Of a DNA stretch of 64,000 bases, positions 37,619 to 46,466 are shown piece after piece. This DNA comes from Methylobacterium sp. J-026 (GTDB taxonomy: Bacteria; Pseudomonadota; Alphaproteobacteria; Rhizobiales; Beijerinckiaceae), in NCBI RefSeq assembly GCF_022829585.1, contig NZ_JAKSYC010000158.1, forward strand, positions 23,121 to 87,120. Direction: 5' to 3'. Position 1 is the first letter of the stretch. Every line of letters begins with the position of its first letter. The notes beneath the pieces are model-generated. The model worked only from the letters and a program-made list of their open reading frames with translations. It did no database searches and was not told where the DNA came from. The position numbers and the translations under genes were made by a program.

Positions 37619-40600
37619 ATGGCGACCCTGATCCTGTCCTCCGCCGGCGCGGCCGTAGGCACCGCACTCGGGGGGCCGATCGGGGCGGTGGTCGGGCGGA
37701 CGCTCGGCGCGGTCGCGGGCTCGGCCCTGGGCGGCGCCCTGTTCGGCTCCGGGCGGCATACGCGCTTCGTCGAGGGGCCGCGGCTCGCCGACGTGGCCGG
37801 GCTCACCTCCACGGAGGGCGATCCGATCCCCCGGGTCTACGGTCGCGCCCGGATCGGCGGCACCCTGATCTGGGCGACGCGCCCGCTGGAGGTGGCCAAC
37901 ACCACGGTGGCGCGCGCCGGCGCGCCCGCCAAGGGCCTGGGCGGCCAGAGGACGGTCACCACACGCTACGCCTATTTCGCCAACCTCGCGGTCGGGCTGT
38001 GCGAGGGCGAGATCGCCTATGTCCGCCGGATCTGGGCGGACGGCAAGGAGATCGACCAGGCCGGCCTCACCCTGCGGGTCCATACCGGCGGCCCCGACCA
38101 GGCCCCCGATCCGCTGATCGTCGCCAAGGAGGGGGCGGCCGACGCCCCGGCCTATCGCGGCCTCGCCTACGTGGTGTTCGAGGGTCTGCCGCTCGCCGAT
38201 TTCGGCAACCGCGTCCCGCAATTCGCCTTCGAGGTGATCCGCCCGGTCAACGTCCTGTGGCGCCGGATCCGCGCCGTCGAGCTGATCCCCGGCGCCAGCG
38301 AGTTCGGCCTCGATCCCGCCCGCGTCACCGTCGATCTCGGCTTCGGCCGGACCGAGGCCGCCAACCGGCACCAGCTCCAGCGCGCCACCGACGTCCTCGC
38401 CTCCCTCGACGCCCTCCAGGCCCTGTGCCCGAACCTACGGCGGGTCGCCGTGGTGGCGACGTGGTTCGGCACCGACCTGCGGGCCGGGGCCTGCCGGGTG
38501 GTGCCGAAGGTCGAGGCGACGCAGAAGCGCGCCGTGCTGGAGGATTGGCGCGTCGCCGGGATACCCCGCGCGAGCGCCGAGGCGGTCTCGCTCCTGCCGG
38601 ACGGCAACCCGGCCTATGGCGGCACCCCGAGCGATGCCGGGCTGACCCGGCTGGTCGCCGAGCTGGTCCGCCGCGGCCTGGAGGTGCTGCTCTACCCCTT
38701 CGTCATGATGGACGTGCCGGCCGGCAACGCGCTCCCCGACCCGCGCGTGCCCGGCGCGACCCAGCCGCCCTATCCCTGGCGCGGCCGCATCACCTGCGAT
38801 CCGGCCCCGGATCTCCCGGGCAGTCCGGACGGGACCGCCGCCGCCGACGCGCAGGTCGCGGCCTTCTTCGCGGGCGGATACAACGCCGAGGTGCTGCACT
38901 ACGCCGATCTGGCTTCCCGGTGGGCGGCCTCCGGGGTTCGGATCGCCGGCTTCGTGATCGGCAGCGAGTATGTCGGCCTGACCCGGGTGCGGGGCGCCTC
39001 CGGCTACCCGGCCGTGCAGGCCTTCCGGGCGCTGGCCGCCGCCGTGCGCGAACGCCTCGGCGCCGGTGTCGCCCTGGTCTACGGTGCGGACTGGACCGAG
39101 TACGGCGCCCATATCCGCGACGGCGGCGCCACGATCCGCTTCCCCCTCGACGATCTGTTCGCCGATCCCGCCATCGCGGCGGTCGGGATCGACTGGTACG
39201 CACCGGTTTCGGATTGGCGGGACGCGCCGGAGCATGCCGACCTCGCGGTGGCGGGCGACATCGCCGACCGCGCCTACCTCAAGGCGCGCGGCGCGTCGGG
39301 CGAGGGCTTCGACTGGTACTACGCCGACGCGGAGGGCCGCGCCGCCCAGGATCGCCGCCCGATCACCGACGGCGCCGCCGGCAAGCCCTGGGTCTACCGG
39401 GCCAAGGACCTCGTGGCGTGGTGGTCGAACCCGCATGTGGAGCGGGACGGCGGCGTCGAGACCCGCACCACCGCCTGGGTGCCGGGCGCCAAGCCGATCT
39501 GGCTCACCGAGGTCGGGGTGCCGGCGGTGGACAAGGGCACGAACGGCCCCAACGTCTTCCCCGACCCGAAATCCGTCGAGAACGCAGTCCCGCCCGAATC
39601 CCGGGGCCTGCGGGACGAGCTGATCCAGCTCCGCGGGCTGGAGGCGGTGATCGCCCGGTTCGATCCGGCGGTGCCGGGCTTCCGGGAGGCCGACAACCCG
39701 GTCTCGCCGGTCTATGGCGGCCGGATGGTCGACCCGGCCGGGATCTTCGTCTGGGCCTGGGACGCCCGGCCCTTCCCGGCCTTTCCGACCGTGCGGGGGG
39801 TCTGGGCCGATACCGGCAATTGGCGCATCGGCCACTGGATCACCGGGCGGATCGAGGGCTGCGACCTCGACCTGCTGGTCCGGGCGATCCTGGCCGATTT
39901 CGGCTTCGACGCGGCGGTCTCTGTGGAGGCGGCCGCCTATCTCGACGGCTACGTCGTCGACCGGCCGCTCTCGGCGCGCGGCGCCCTGGAGACCCTGGCG
40001 CAGGTCTACGGCCTCGACGTCTCGGCGGTGGCCGGCACCCTGCGCCTGCGCGGGCCGCGCCGCGACCGGCCGGTGGTGCTGGCGGAGGCCGATCTCGTCC
40101 GGCTCGCCGCAGAGCAGCCCGTGCTGCGCCAGGTCCGTGCGGAGGAGAGCGCCCTGCCGCGCACGATGGAGCTCGGCATCACCGAATCCGAGAGCGCCGA
40201 GTACCGCCGCGCCGCGGCCGCGGCCGTGCGGCCCGTCGGGGAGCGGCGGCGCGAGACCCGGATCGAGACGGCGATCGTCACCCGCCGCGAGACCGGCGAC
40301 GGGCTCGCCGAGGCGCTGCTCGACCGGATCATCGCGGCCCGCGACAGCGCGGTCTTCACCCTGAGCCCGCGCCGGGTGGAGCTGGAGCCGGGCGACCTCC
40401 TGGCGGTACCCGCGGCCGTGCCGGGCGGCACGGTCCTGCGCCGGATCGACCGGATCGACGACGCCCCCACGGGCCGCCGGATCGAGGCGAGCGGGGTGCC
40501 GCCCCGGGCCGGGCCGGGGCGCGGCCTGTCCCGCAGCCCGGCTTTGACCGCGGTGGCGCCGCCGGCCTTCCCGGGGGCGCCGCTGGCGCTCGCCCTCGAC

Positions 40601-41515
40601 CTGCCGGTGGACCGCGGCAGCCCGACGATCCTGCAATACCTCGCGGTGGCGGCCGAGCCCTGGCCCGGGGCGGCCGCCATCTGGCGCGCCGAGGGGACGG
40701 GGCCGCTCGCGCTCCAGGGGGTCGTGGATTACCCCGCCTGCCTGGGGCGGACCCTCACGGCGCTGCCCGCCGGGCCGCTCTGGCGGATCGACCGGCACCG
40801 GAGCCTCGACGTCGGCCTGCGCCGGGGCGGGACGCTCGCGTCGATCGGCGAGGCCGCGATGCTGGCCGGGGGCAACCTGTTCGCCCTGATCGGCCCGGAC
40901 GGGGCCGTGGAGCTGCTCGGCGCCGCGAACGCCGTGCTGATCGGGGCCGACACCTACCGGCTCTCCGGCCTCCTGCGCGGGCTCGCGGGCAGCGAGGCGG
41001 CCGCCGGCCGGGCGAGCCCGGCGGGCACCCTGATCGTGCGCCTCGACGACGGCGCCGTGGTGCCGCTGGTCGACCGGCTCGACGCGGTCGGCCGCGGCTT
41101 CCGCTACCGGATCGGGCCGGCGGATCGCGATCCGGGGGATCCGGCCTTCACGGAGCTTGCCGCCACGGCCGGGCTCGGCGCGCTCGCGCCGCTGCGGCCG
41201 GTCCACCTGCGGGCCCGCCGGGAGGCGCAGGGCGTGCGCCTCTCATGGATCCGGCGGGTGCGCCGCGACGGCGATGCCTGGGAGCCGGCCGAGGTCCCGC
41301 TCGACGAGCCCGAACGCTACGCCGTCACGGTATTCTCGATCGCCGGCGCCCCCCTGCGCACGCTCCGGGCCGAGGCCCAGACCCTCCTCTACGCCGACGA
41401 GGCCGCTGATTTCGGTGGCCCGCAGGCCGTCCTCGACGTGGCCGTGGCGCAGATCGGCGCCGTCGCCGGCCCCGGACCCGCCTGCCGCGCCCGCATCCCC
41501 GTCCGCTCGGCCTGA
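37619..41515 (+). CDS. GTA gp15, 'megatron' baseplate/host-recognition protein
   Basis: A 1298-residue protein. It has a Gly/Ala-rich hydrophobic start (AAVGTALGGPIGAVVGRTLG), a region beginning RLADVAGLTSTEGDPIPRVY, a glycoside-hydrolase-like TIM domain (GTA_TIM, about residues 415-700, with GIDWYAPVSDWRD and IWLTEVGVPAVDKGTNGPNV), and a phage-tail_3 domain around 750-900 (NWRIGHWITGRIEGCDLDLL). Length and order match RcGTA gp15, the central tail-tip protein. It is separated from gp14 by the toxin-antitoxin pair and chemoreceptor, so it must have its own promoter. Confidence 0.92.
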   Translation: MATLILSSAGAAVGTALGGPIGAVVGRTLGAVAGSALGGALFGSGRHTRFVEGPRLADVAGLTSTEGDPIPRVYGRARIGGTLIWATRPLEVANTTVARAGAPAKGLGGQRTVTTRYAYFANLAVGLCEGEIAYVRRIWADGKEIDQAGLTLRVHTGGPDQAPDPLIVAKEGAADAPAYRGLAYVVFEGLPLADFGNRVPQFAFEVIRPVNVLWRRIRAVELIPGASEFGLDPARVTVDLGFGRTEAANRHQLQRATDVLASLDALQALCPNLRRVAVVATWFGTDLRAGACRVVPKVEATQKRAVLEDWRVAGIPRASAEAVSLLPDGNPAYGGTPSDAGLTRLVAELVRRGLEVLLYPFVMMDVPAGNALPDPRVPGATQPPYPWRGRITCDPAPDLPGSPDGTAAADAQVAAFFAGGYNAEVLHYADLASRWAASGVRIAGFVIGSEYVGLTRVRGASGYPAVQAFRALAAAVRERLGAGVALVYGADWTEYGAHIRDGGATIRFPLDDLFADPAIAAVGIDWYAPVSDWRDAPEHADLAVAGDIADRAYLKARGASGEGFDWYYADAEGRAAQDRRPITDGAAGKPWVYRAKDLVAWWSNPHVERDGGVETRTTAWVPGAKPIWLTEVGVPAVDKGTNGPNVFPDPKSVENAVPPESRGLRDELIQLRGLEAVIARFDPAVPGFREADNPVSPVYGGRMVDPAGIFVWAWDARPFPAFPTVRGVWADTGNWRIGHWITGRIEGCDLDLLVRAILADFGFDAAVSVEAAAYLDGYVVDRPLSARGALETLAQVYGLDVSAVAGTLRLRGPRRDRPVVLAEADLVRLAAEQPVLRQVRAEESALPRTMELGITESESAEYRRAAAAAVRPVGERRRETRIETAIVTRRETGDGLAEALLDRIIAARDSAVFTLSPRRVELEPGDLLAVPAAVPGGTVLRRIDRIDDAPTGRRIEASGVPPRAGPGRGLSRSPALTAVAPPAFPGAPLALALDLPVDRGSPTILQYLAVAAEPWPGAAAIWRAEGTGPLALQGVVDYPACLGRTLTALPAGPLWRIDRHRSLDVGLRRGGTLASIGEAAMLAGGNLFALIGPDGAVELLGAANAVLIGADTYRLSGLLRGLAGSEAAAGRASPAGTLIVRLDDGAVVPLVDRLDAVGRGFRYRIGPADRDPGDPAFTELAATAGLGALAPLRPVHLRARREAQGVRLSWIRRVRRDGDAWEPAEVPLDEPERYAVTVFSIAGAPLRTLRAEAQTLLYADEAADFGGPQAVLDVAVAQIGAVAGPGPACRARIPVRSA

Positions 41516-41530
41516 CCCTCGGGAGCCCCC

Positions 41531-42787
41531 ATGTCCGACGCCACGCCCCATCTCGGCCTGCCGCTGATCGCCGCGAGCCAGGCCCAGAAGCACGTCACCC
41601 ACAACGAGGCTCTGGGCCTCCTCGACGCGCTCGTGCAGCTCGCCTGCCTCGACAAGGACCTCACGGCGCCGCCGGCGAGCCCCGCCGAGGGCGACCGCTA
41701 CCTCGTGGTCGCGGCCGATCCGGGGGGCGCCTGGGCGGGGCTCGGCGGACAGGTGGTGCGCTACGCCGACGGCGTCTGGACCGGCGCGGTCCCCCGGGCC
41801 GGCTGGTTCGCCTACCTGGTGGACGAGGCCGACCTCTACGTGTTCGACGGCGCGGCTTGGACGAGCTTCCGCCGCACGCTGACGGCGATCCAGAGCGTGA
41901 GCCGCCTCGGGATCAACACCGGGGCGGACAGCACCAACCGCCTCGCCGTCAAGTCGGATGCCGCGCTGCTCACCTGGGACGACGTCACGCCCGGCTCCGG
42001 CGACATGCGGATCGCCGTGAACAGGAAGGACGCCACCCGCGACGCCGCGCTGGTCTTCGAGACCGGCTACGCGGCCCGGGCGCTCCTGGGAACGCTCGGG
42101 AGCGACGACTTCGCCCTGAAGGTCTCGGCCGATGGGGCCGCCTTCGCCACCGCGCTCACCGCCGCGGCGAAGACCGGCGGGATCGACTTCGCCTCGACCG
42201 AGACCGCGCTCGCCGCCGCGGCCACCACGGAACTCGGCGGTACCGGCACCCGGCGGGTCCTCGTCACCGGCGCGGCCCGGATCACGAGTTTCGGCGCCGT
42301 GCCCGACCGCGAGCGGTTCGTGCGCTTCGCGGCCTCCGCGACGCTGGTCCACGATGCCGCGACGCTGGCGCTGCCGACCCGGGCCGACATCGTGACGGGG
42401 GCCGACGACACCTGCATCGCCACCTCGGACGCGGCGGGCCGTTGGCGCGTGCGCCATTACCAGCGCGCCGACGGGACGCCGCTGGCGGTCGGCGCGCAGA
42501 CGCTCGCGGCCAACGGCTCCGTGCGGTTCGCGGGCGGGCTGATCCTGCAATGGGGGCTCGTCACCCCGTCCGATCCGCAGGCCGCGGTGTCGTTCAACCG
42601 CGCCTTTCCGAGCGGCTGCGTCGGCATCTGGACGCAGGCGGCCGCCAACGAGGACGGCGCCCTCTACGCCGCGCAGGTGACCGACCTCACGGTGACGGGG
42701 TTCACGATCCGCCTGCGCCGCGCCGCGTCCGGCTCGGTCTCGGGGGCGAAGAACGTCTCGATCTTCTGGCTGGCCCTGGGTTTCTGA
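41531..42787 (+). CDS. DUF2793 domain protein, GTA-associated tail fibre-like
   Basis: The 418-residue protein starts with the DUF2793 signature (PHLGLPLIAASQAQKHVTHN, then NEALGLLDALVQLACLDKDL and AEGDRYLVVAADPGGAWAGL). The middle and C-terminal parts are beta-rich, ending GSVSGAKNVSIFWLALGF. DUF2793 occurs in GTA tail fibre proteins such as RcGTA rcc00171. It lies 15 bases after gp15 and is likely co-transcribed. It may determine recipient-cell contact. Confidence 0.85.
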   Translation: MSDATPHLGLPLIAASQAQKHVTHNEALGLLDALVQLACLDKDLTAPPASPAEGDRYLVVAADPGGAWAGLGGQVVRYADGVWTGAVPRAGWFAYLVDEADLYVFDGAAWTSFRRTLTAIQSVSRLGINTGADSTNRLAVKSDAALLTWDDVTPGSGDMRIAVNRKDATRDAALVFETGYAARALLGTLGSDDFALKVSADGAAFATALTAAAKTGGIDFASTETALAAAATTELGGTGTRRVLVTGAARITSFGAVPDRERFVRFAASATLVHDAATLALPTRADIVTGADDTCIATSDAAGRWRVRHYQRADGTPLAVGAQTLAANGSVRFAGGLILQWGLVTPSDPQAAVSFNRAFPSGCVGIWTQAAANEDGALYAAQVTDLTVTGFTIRLRRAASGSVSGAKNVSIFWLALGF

Positions 42788-42791
42788 GCCT

Positions 42792-43379
42792 TCAGCCGGG
42801 GTCGAGGGCCGCAAGCATCACGGGCTCGATCGCCGCGTAGCCGGCGGCGTTCAGGTGGATCCCGTCCTCGGTGAATGCGCGTCGCAGCGCCCCGGATTCG
42901 GTGGCGAGGGGGGCGTGATAGTCGATGAAGCGGGCGGCACCCGCGGTGCAGCAGGCGTGCAGCCACGCGTTCAGGGCGCGGATGCGCGCCGCCGGCCGCA
43001 ATTCGGGACGCCACCCCCGGAAATCGCTCGGCATCACGGAGCCGATCGCGAGGGGCAGCCCGGCCTCGAACGCCATCCGCCCCATGTCCAGGATGTTCCC
43101 GGCGATCGCCCGGTCGGAGACCGGGCCGCCGATCGCCGCGATGTCGTTGATCCCGCACAGCAGATGGATCCCGCGCGCCCCCGCGGTGTCCCGGAGGAAC
43201 CGCGCGCGGATCTGGCCGCTCGTCTCGCCCGGGACGCCCCGGGCCAGGAACCCGCGGTGCGCGAAGGTCTCGGGGCGCGCCAGGCCCCAGCCCGCGGTGA
43301 TCGAGTCCCCGATGAATACCAGCGGCCGGTCCCGTCCGCGTCCCACGCCGTCCCCCTCCGCGCCGGTCCGCTCCGTCAT
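42792..43379 (-). CDS. SGNH/GDSL-type hydrolase
   Basis: The 195-residue protein has block I LVFIGDSITAGWG (S26), block III LLCGINDIAAIGG and block V EDGIHLNAAGYAAI (D172/H175), the catalytic elements of SGNH esterases. Family members deacylate carbohydrates, lipids or peptidoglycan. No signal peptide is evident from the ATG at 43379. It lies antisense to, and only 4 bases from, the DUF2793 gene. Its placement beside GTA fibre and lysozyme genes suggests a cell-envelope substrate, but that is inference. Confidence 0.85.
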   Translation of the reverse strand: MTERTGAEGDGVGRGRDRPLVFIGDSITAGWGLARPETFAHRGFLARGVPGETSGQIRARFLRDTAGARGIHLLCGINDIAAIGGPVSDRAIAGNILDMGRMAFEAGLPLAIGSVMPSDFRGWRPELRPAARIRALNAWLHACCTAGAARFIDYHAPLATESGALRRAFTEDGIHLNAAGYAAIEPVMLAALDPG

Positions 43380-43475
43380 CGCACGGGCGAGAACCGCGTC
43401 GCAACGCGCGCGGGAACCGAGACCGGGACGAGGCCCGAACCGGCGTCGAACCCGCCACCGAACGGAGAACCGCCC

Positions 43476-43985
43476 ATGCCGAATGCCGCAGCGCAGAAGA
43501 ACCCGGAGACTGGCTTCGCGGCCGAATGCCGTCGCCTCGGCCCCCGCCTGATGCGCGACCTCGGGCTCACCGACATCCAGGCCGCGGGGCTCCTGGGCAA
43601 TCTCGGCCATGAGAGCGGGGGCTTCCGCCAGATCCAGGAGATCGCCCCCACCGTCCCGGATTCCCGCGGCGGCTGGGGCCTCGCCCAATGGACCGGCGCG
43701 CGGCGTGACGCCATGGAGGCATGGTGCCGGGCGCACGGCCTCGACCCCGCCGCCCGGGAGGCGAATTACCGCTATCTCTGTGCGGAATTGCGCACCGCCG
43801 AGGCCCCGGCGCTCGCCGCCCTGCGGGCCGCCGCGACCCTCGAAGCCGCTACCGAGACGGTGTGCCGTCGCTACGAGCGGCCGGGCATCGTCGCCCTGTC
43901 CAGCCGCCTGGGCTGGGCCCGCCGGGCGCTCGCGGCCCTGCGCGACCGTCCCGCCGGCACGACCGGCCCACACGGGCGGCGCTGA
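43476..43985 (+). CDS. Phage tail-tip lysozyme / endolysin-like muramidase
   Basis: A 169-residue protein with the Phage_lysozyme2 pattern: LTDIQAAGLLGNLGHESGGF (probable catalytic Glu in GHESGG), then SRGGWGLAQWTGARRDAMEA and a C-terminal helical bundle. It has no signal peptide, so it would need a holin or a particle for export. It follows the GTA fibre gene across the SGNH gene and precedes three small hydrophobic proteins, which together look like a lysis cassette. GGAGAA lies upstream of the ATG. Confidence 0.85.
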   Translation: MPNAAAQKNPETGFAAECRRLGPRLMRDLGLTDIQAAGLLGNLGHESGGFRQIQEIAPTVPDSRGGWGLAQWTGARRDAMEAWCRAHGLDPAAREANYRYLCAELRTAEAPALAALRAAATLEAATETVCRRYERPGIVALSSRLGWARRALAALRDRPAGTTGPHGRR

Positions 43986-44044
43986 GCCCCCACAGGTTCC
44001 CGAGCCGGCCGGGTCCGCCGCGCGATCACCGATGGAGACCGATC

Positions 44045-44572
44045 ATGACGCACCGCTTCCGCGCGGGGCTCGCCCTCGCCTGCGCGGCCTTCCCGGCCGC
44101 CCTCGTATCCCCGGCCCACGCCGCCGCGGCCGGCGTGACATTGCCCTGGGGCGACTGGCTGACCGCGCTGCTCCAGCCGGTCTCGGCGGTGCTCGTGCCG
44201 CTCGCCGCCGCCGCCGTGACCGCCGGCATCGCCCGGGTCGCCCCCTGGGCGGCCTCCGTGATGACCCGCGACCGGGTCGAGGCCGCGATCCGGGCCGGCG
44301 CCGAGTTCGGCCAGAACGCCGTGGCCGGCGCCGCCCGGGGCCGGACCGTCAGCGTCGATCTCGGCTCCGCGGTGGTCGCGGCCGGCGCCCGCCACGTCCT
44401 GGCCCATGCCCCCGCCCGCGTGGTCCGGACGGCCGGCGGGGCCGAGGGCGTCGCCGCCCGGATCTTCCGGGCCCTGCCCCTCGATCCCCAGGCGAGCGCG
44501 GCCAACGTCCTCGCCCCCGCGCTGCGGCAGCTGCGGGAGGCGGATCGCGCGCCGGCCGCGCGGCAGGGCTGA
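44045..44572 (+). CDS. Signal-peptide protein with hydrophobic segment, holin-like candidate
   Basis: The 175-residue protein has a clear N-terminal signal (FRAGLALACAAFPAALVSPA then HA) and a long hydrophobic helix (LLQPVSAVLVPLAAAAVTAG). The C-terminal part is Ala-rich and helical (DRVEAAIRAGAEFGQNAVAG onward). This recalls LLH-type phage holins, but no motif is decisive. It sits directly after the lysozyme gene on the same strand. Confidence 0.55.
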   Translation: MTHRFRAGLALACAAFPAALVSPAHAAAAGVTLPWGDWLTALLQPVSAVLVPLAAAAVTAGIARVAPWAASVMTRDRVEAAIRAGAEFGQNAVAGAARGRTVSVDLGSAVVAAGARHVLAHAPARVVRTAGGAEGVAARIFRALPLDPQASAANVLAPALRQLREADRAPAARQG

Positions 44573-44609
44573 GGCCGGGCCGGTGCATCCTTCGGGGGAG
44601 ATCGCGACC

Positions 44610-44969
44610 ATGACGCATGTCCGCATCCCGCCCCGCAGGCGCGCCGGCCCTGTCGCCGAACCCTCCGAGGGCGAGGCCGGGCCCGGCCTCGCCCTCGGGG
44701 GCCGGGCGCGGGCGATCCGCTTCCCGCCGTTCTGGCACGCGTGGTTCGCCCGCCAGACCGAGGCGCGGCTCGCCGCCCTCGACGAGCTGGTCGACGCCCA
44801 TGTCGAGCGGCGGGCGCTGCGCCGCTACCTCCGCCGGCTCAAGCACGCCACCGTGCTGGCCTTCCTCGCCGCGGCGGCGGTGGCGCACTGGTTCTCGGAT
44901 CAGATCGCATGGCTCGCGGAGCGGATCCCCGCCCTGCGGGCCGTCTGGAACCTCGTCGCGGGAGGGTGA
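44610..44969 (+). CDS. Small membrane protein, lysis-cassette candidate (119 aa)
   Basis: The charged N-terminal two thirds (RQTEARLAALDELVDAHVER, then RALRRYLRRLKHAT) could form a coiled coil. It precedes one membrane segment (VLAFLAAAAVAHWFSDQIAW). No family recognised. GGGGGAG precedes the ATG. It is followed one base later by another membrane protein gene, which implies co-translation. Confidence 0.6.
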   Translation: MTHVRIPPRRRAGPVAEPSEGEAGPGLALGGRARAIRFPPFWHAWFARQTEARLAALDELVDAHVERRALRRYLRRLKHATVLAFLAAAAVAHWFSDQIAWLAERIPALRAVWNLVAGG

Positions 44970-44970
44970 G

Positions 44971-45192
44971 ATGGGACTGACCTTCGACCGGATCCTCGAT
45001 CGCCTCTGGCTGGTCCTCGCCGGCGCGGCGGCCCTGGCCCTCGCGCTCCACGGGGGCGCAGAACTCGGGCTGCGCGGCTGGTCCTCCGGGGCGCCGGTCC
45101 AGACCGCCCAGGCGGCCGCCCCGGCCGCGCCCGGCCGCACGGACCGACCCGGCGCCGGGTGCCGGGACGGGGGCGCCGATCCGGTCCGCTGA
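44971..45192 (+). CDS. Small single-pass membrane protein (73 aa)
   Basis: The protein has a membrane helix at residues 12-33 (LWLVLAGAAALALALHGGAE), then a Pro/Ala-rich tail with one cysteine. GGGAGGG overlaps the end of the upstream gene just before the ATG. It could be a holin- or spanin-like accessory of the adjacent lysozyme, but the assignment rests only on size, topology and position. Confidence 0.58.
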   Translation: MGLTFDRILDRLWLVLAGAAALALALHGGAELGLRGWSSGAPVQTAQAAAPAAPGRTDRPGAGCRDGGADPVR

Positions 45193-45381
45193 GGCGGGCC
45201 GCGTCCTCCTCCGCGCGGGGGGCGGCGCCCGGGAACCGGGGGGCGCCTCGGCCGTAATGACGGCACCATGCCGTCCGCGATCCGCACGTCCGCACTCCGC
45301 CCGCCCGATGCGCCCGCCGCCGGAGGCCAACGGCTACGTATTCAGGGGGCATTCAGTGCCCTCGGCCCACATCTCCTGCCA

Positions 45382-45753
45382 ATGCGCTACGCCATCGCCC
45401 TCGTCGCCATCAGCCTGACCGCCGCGGCCCTCGCCGCGGGCGGCCTCGGCTCCATGGCCGACGACGGCCCGGCCCCGCAGACCGGCGCCGTCTCGGGCTC
45501 GGCGCCGATGCGGATCGAGACCTGCCTGTCCCCCGCCGACATGCGCGAGGAGGTCGGCGAGCGGCGGGTGATCCCGCCCGTGGCGGCGATCCGGGCGGCC
45601 CGCTCGGTGATCCCCCGGGCCGAGATCCAGCGGGCGAGCCTGTGCCGGCACGACGACACCCTCGTGTACATGCTGACCGCCTTGCGCCGGGACGGGCATT
45701 TCGTGCACGTCATCGTCGATGCGCGCACCGGCAGCGTGGCGGGACAATATTGA
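45382..45753 (+). CDS. PepSY-like periplasmic protein preceding the two-component genes
   Basis: The 123-residue precursor has a signal peptide (MRYAIALVAISLTAAALAAG) and a PepSY-like domain: PVAAIRAARSVIPRAEIQRA, then LVYMLTALRRDGHFVHVIVD and ARTGSVAGQY. It sits 35 bases before an OmpR-type regulator closely resembling rhizobial FeuP. In Sinorhizobium and Brucella a small periplasmic inhibitor (FeuN) is encoded next to FeuPQ. An equivalent sensor-inhibiting role is inferred. Confidence 0.75.
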   Translation: MRYAIALVAISLTAAALAAGGLGSMADDGPAPQTGAVSGSAPMRIETCLSPADMREEVGERRVIPPVAAIRAARSVIPRAEIQRASLCRHDDTLVYMLTALRRDGHFVHVIVDARTGSVAGQY

Positions 45754-45788
45754 GCGGGCGCCGAAACCGTCTCGGAGGGGAGTGAGCC

Positions 45789-46466
45789 GTGCGTCTGCTC
45801 GTCGTGGAAGATGACAAGGACATCAACCGGCAGGTGGTCTCCGCCCTGGAGGAGGCCGGTTACGTCGCCGACAAGGCCTATGACGGCGAGGAGGGCGGCT
45901 ATCTCGGCGAGAGCGAACCCTACGACGCGATCATCCTCGACATGGGCCTGCCCAAGGCCGACGGGGTCACGGTGCTGCAGAAGTGGCGCCGGGCCGGGGT
46001 GAAGACGCCGGTGATCATCCTCACCGCCCGGGACCGCTGGTCCGACAAGGTCGACGGCTTCGATGCCGGCGCCGACGACTACGTGACCAAGCCGTTCCAC
46101 ATGGAGGAGCTGATGGCCCGGGTCCGCGCGCTCCTGCGCCGGGCCGCCGGCCACGCCTCCAGCCAGATCACCTGCGGGCCGGTCACCCTCGACACCCGCT
46201 CCGGCAAGGTCTTCGTCGACGGCGCCCAGGTGAAGCTGACCAGCCACGAATACCGTCTGCTCTCCTACCTGATGCACCATACCGGCCGGGTCGTCTCCCG
46301 GGCGGAACTCACCGAGCATCTCTACGACCAGGATTTCGACCGGGATTCCAACACCATCGAGGTGTTCGTCGGGCGCCTGCGCAAGAAGCTCGCGGTCGAC
46401 CTGATCCAGACCGTGCGCGGCCTCGGCTACCTGGTCGATCCCAACCAGCCGCCGGTGCGGGTGTGA
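45789..46466 (+). CDS. OmpR/PhoP-type response regulator, FeuP-like
   Basis: The 225-residue protein has a receiver domain with phospho-acceptor D51 (AIILDMGLPKADG), conserved TARDRWSDKVDGFDAGADDY with the lysine of VTKPFHMEEL, and a C-terminal winged-helix domain (LTSHEYRLLSYLMHHTGRVV, DRDSNTIEVFVGRLRKKL). The RAAGHASSQ and YDQDFDRDSNTIEVF stretches are characteristic of the FeuP branch. GGAGGGG precedes the start. Its stop overlaps the PrpF-family gene by four bases. Confidence 0.92.
   Translation: MRLLVVEDDKDINRQVVSALEEAGYVADKAYDGEEGGYLGESEPYDAIILDMGLPKADGVTVLQKWRRAGVKTPVIILTARDRWSDKVDGFDAGADDYVTKPFHMEELMARVRALLRRAAGHASSQITCGPVTLDTRSGKVFVDGAQVKLTSHEYRLLSYLMHHTGRVVSRAELTEHLYDQDFDRDSNTIEVFVGRLRKKLAVDLIQTVRGLGYLVDPNQPPVRV

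Noticed and set aside
29757..45192. Complete prophage
   Set aside because: No integrase, repressor, replication, terminase, portal or capsid genes are visible; gene order and families match a GTA tail cluster.
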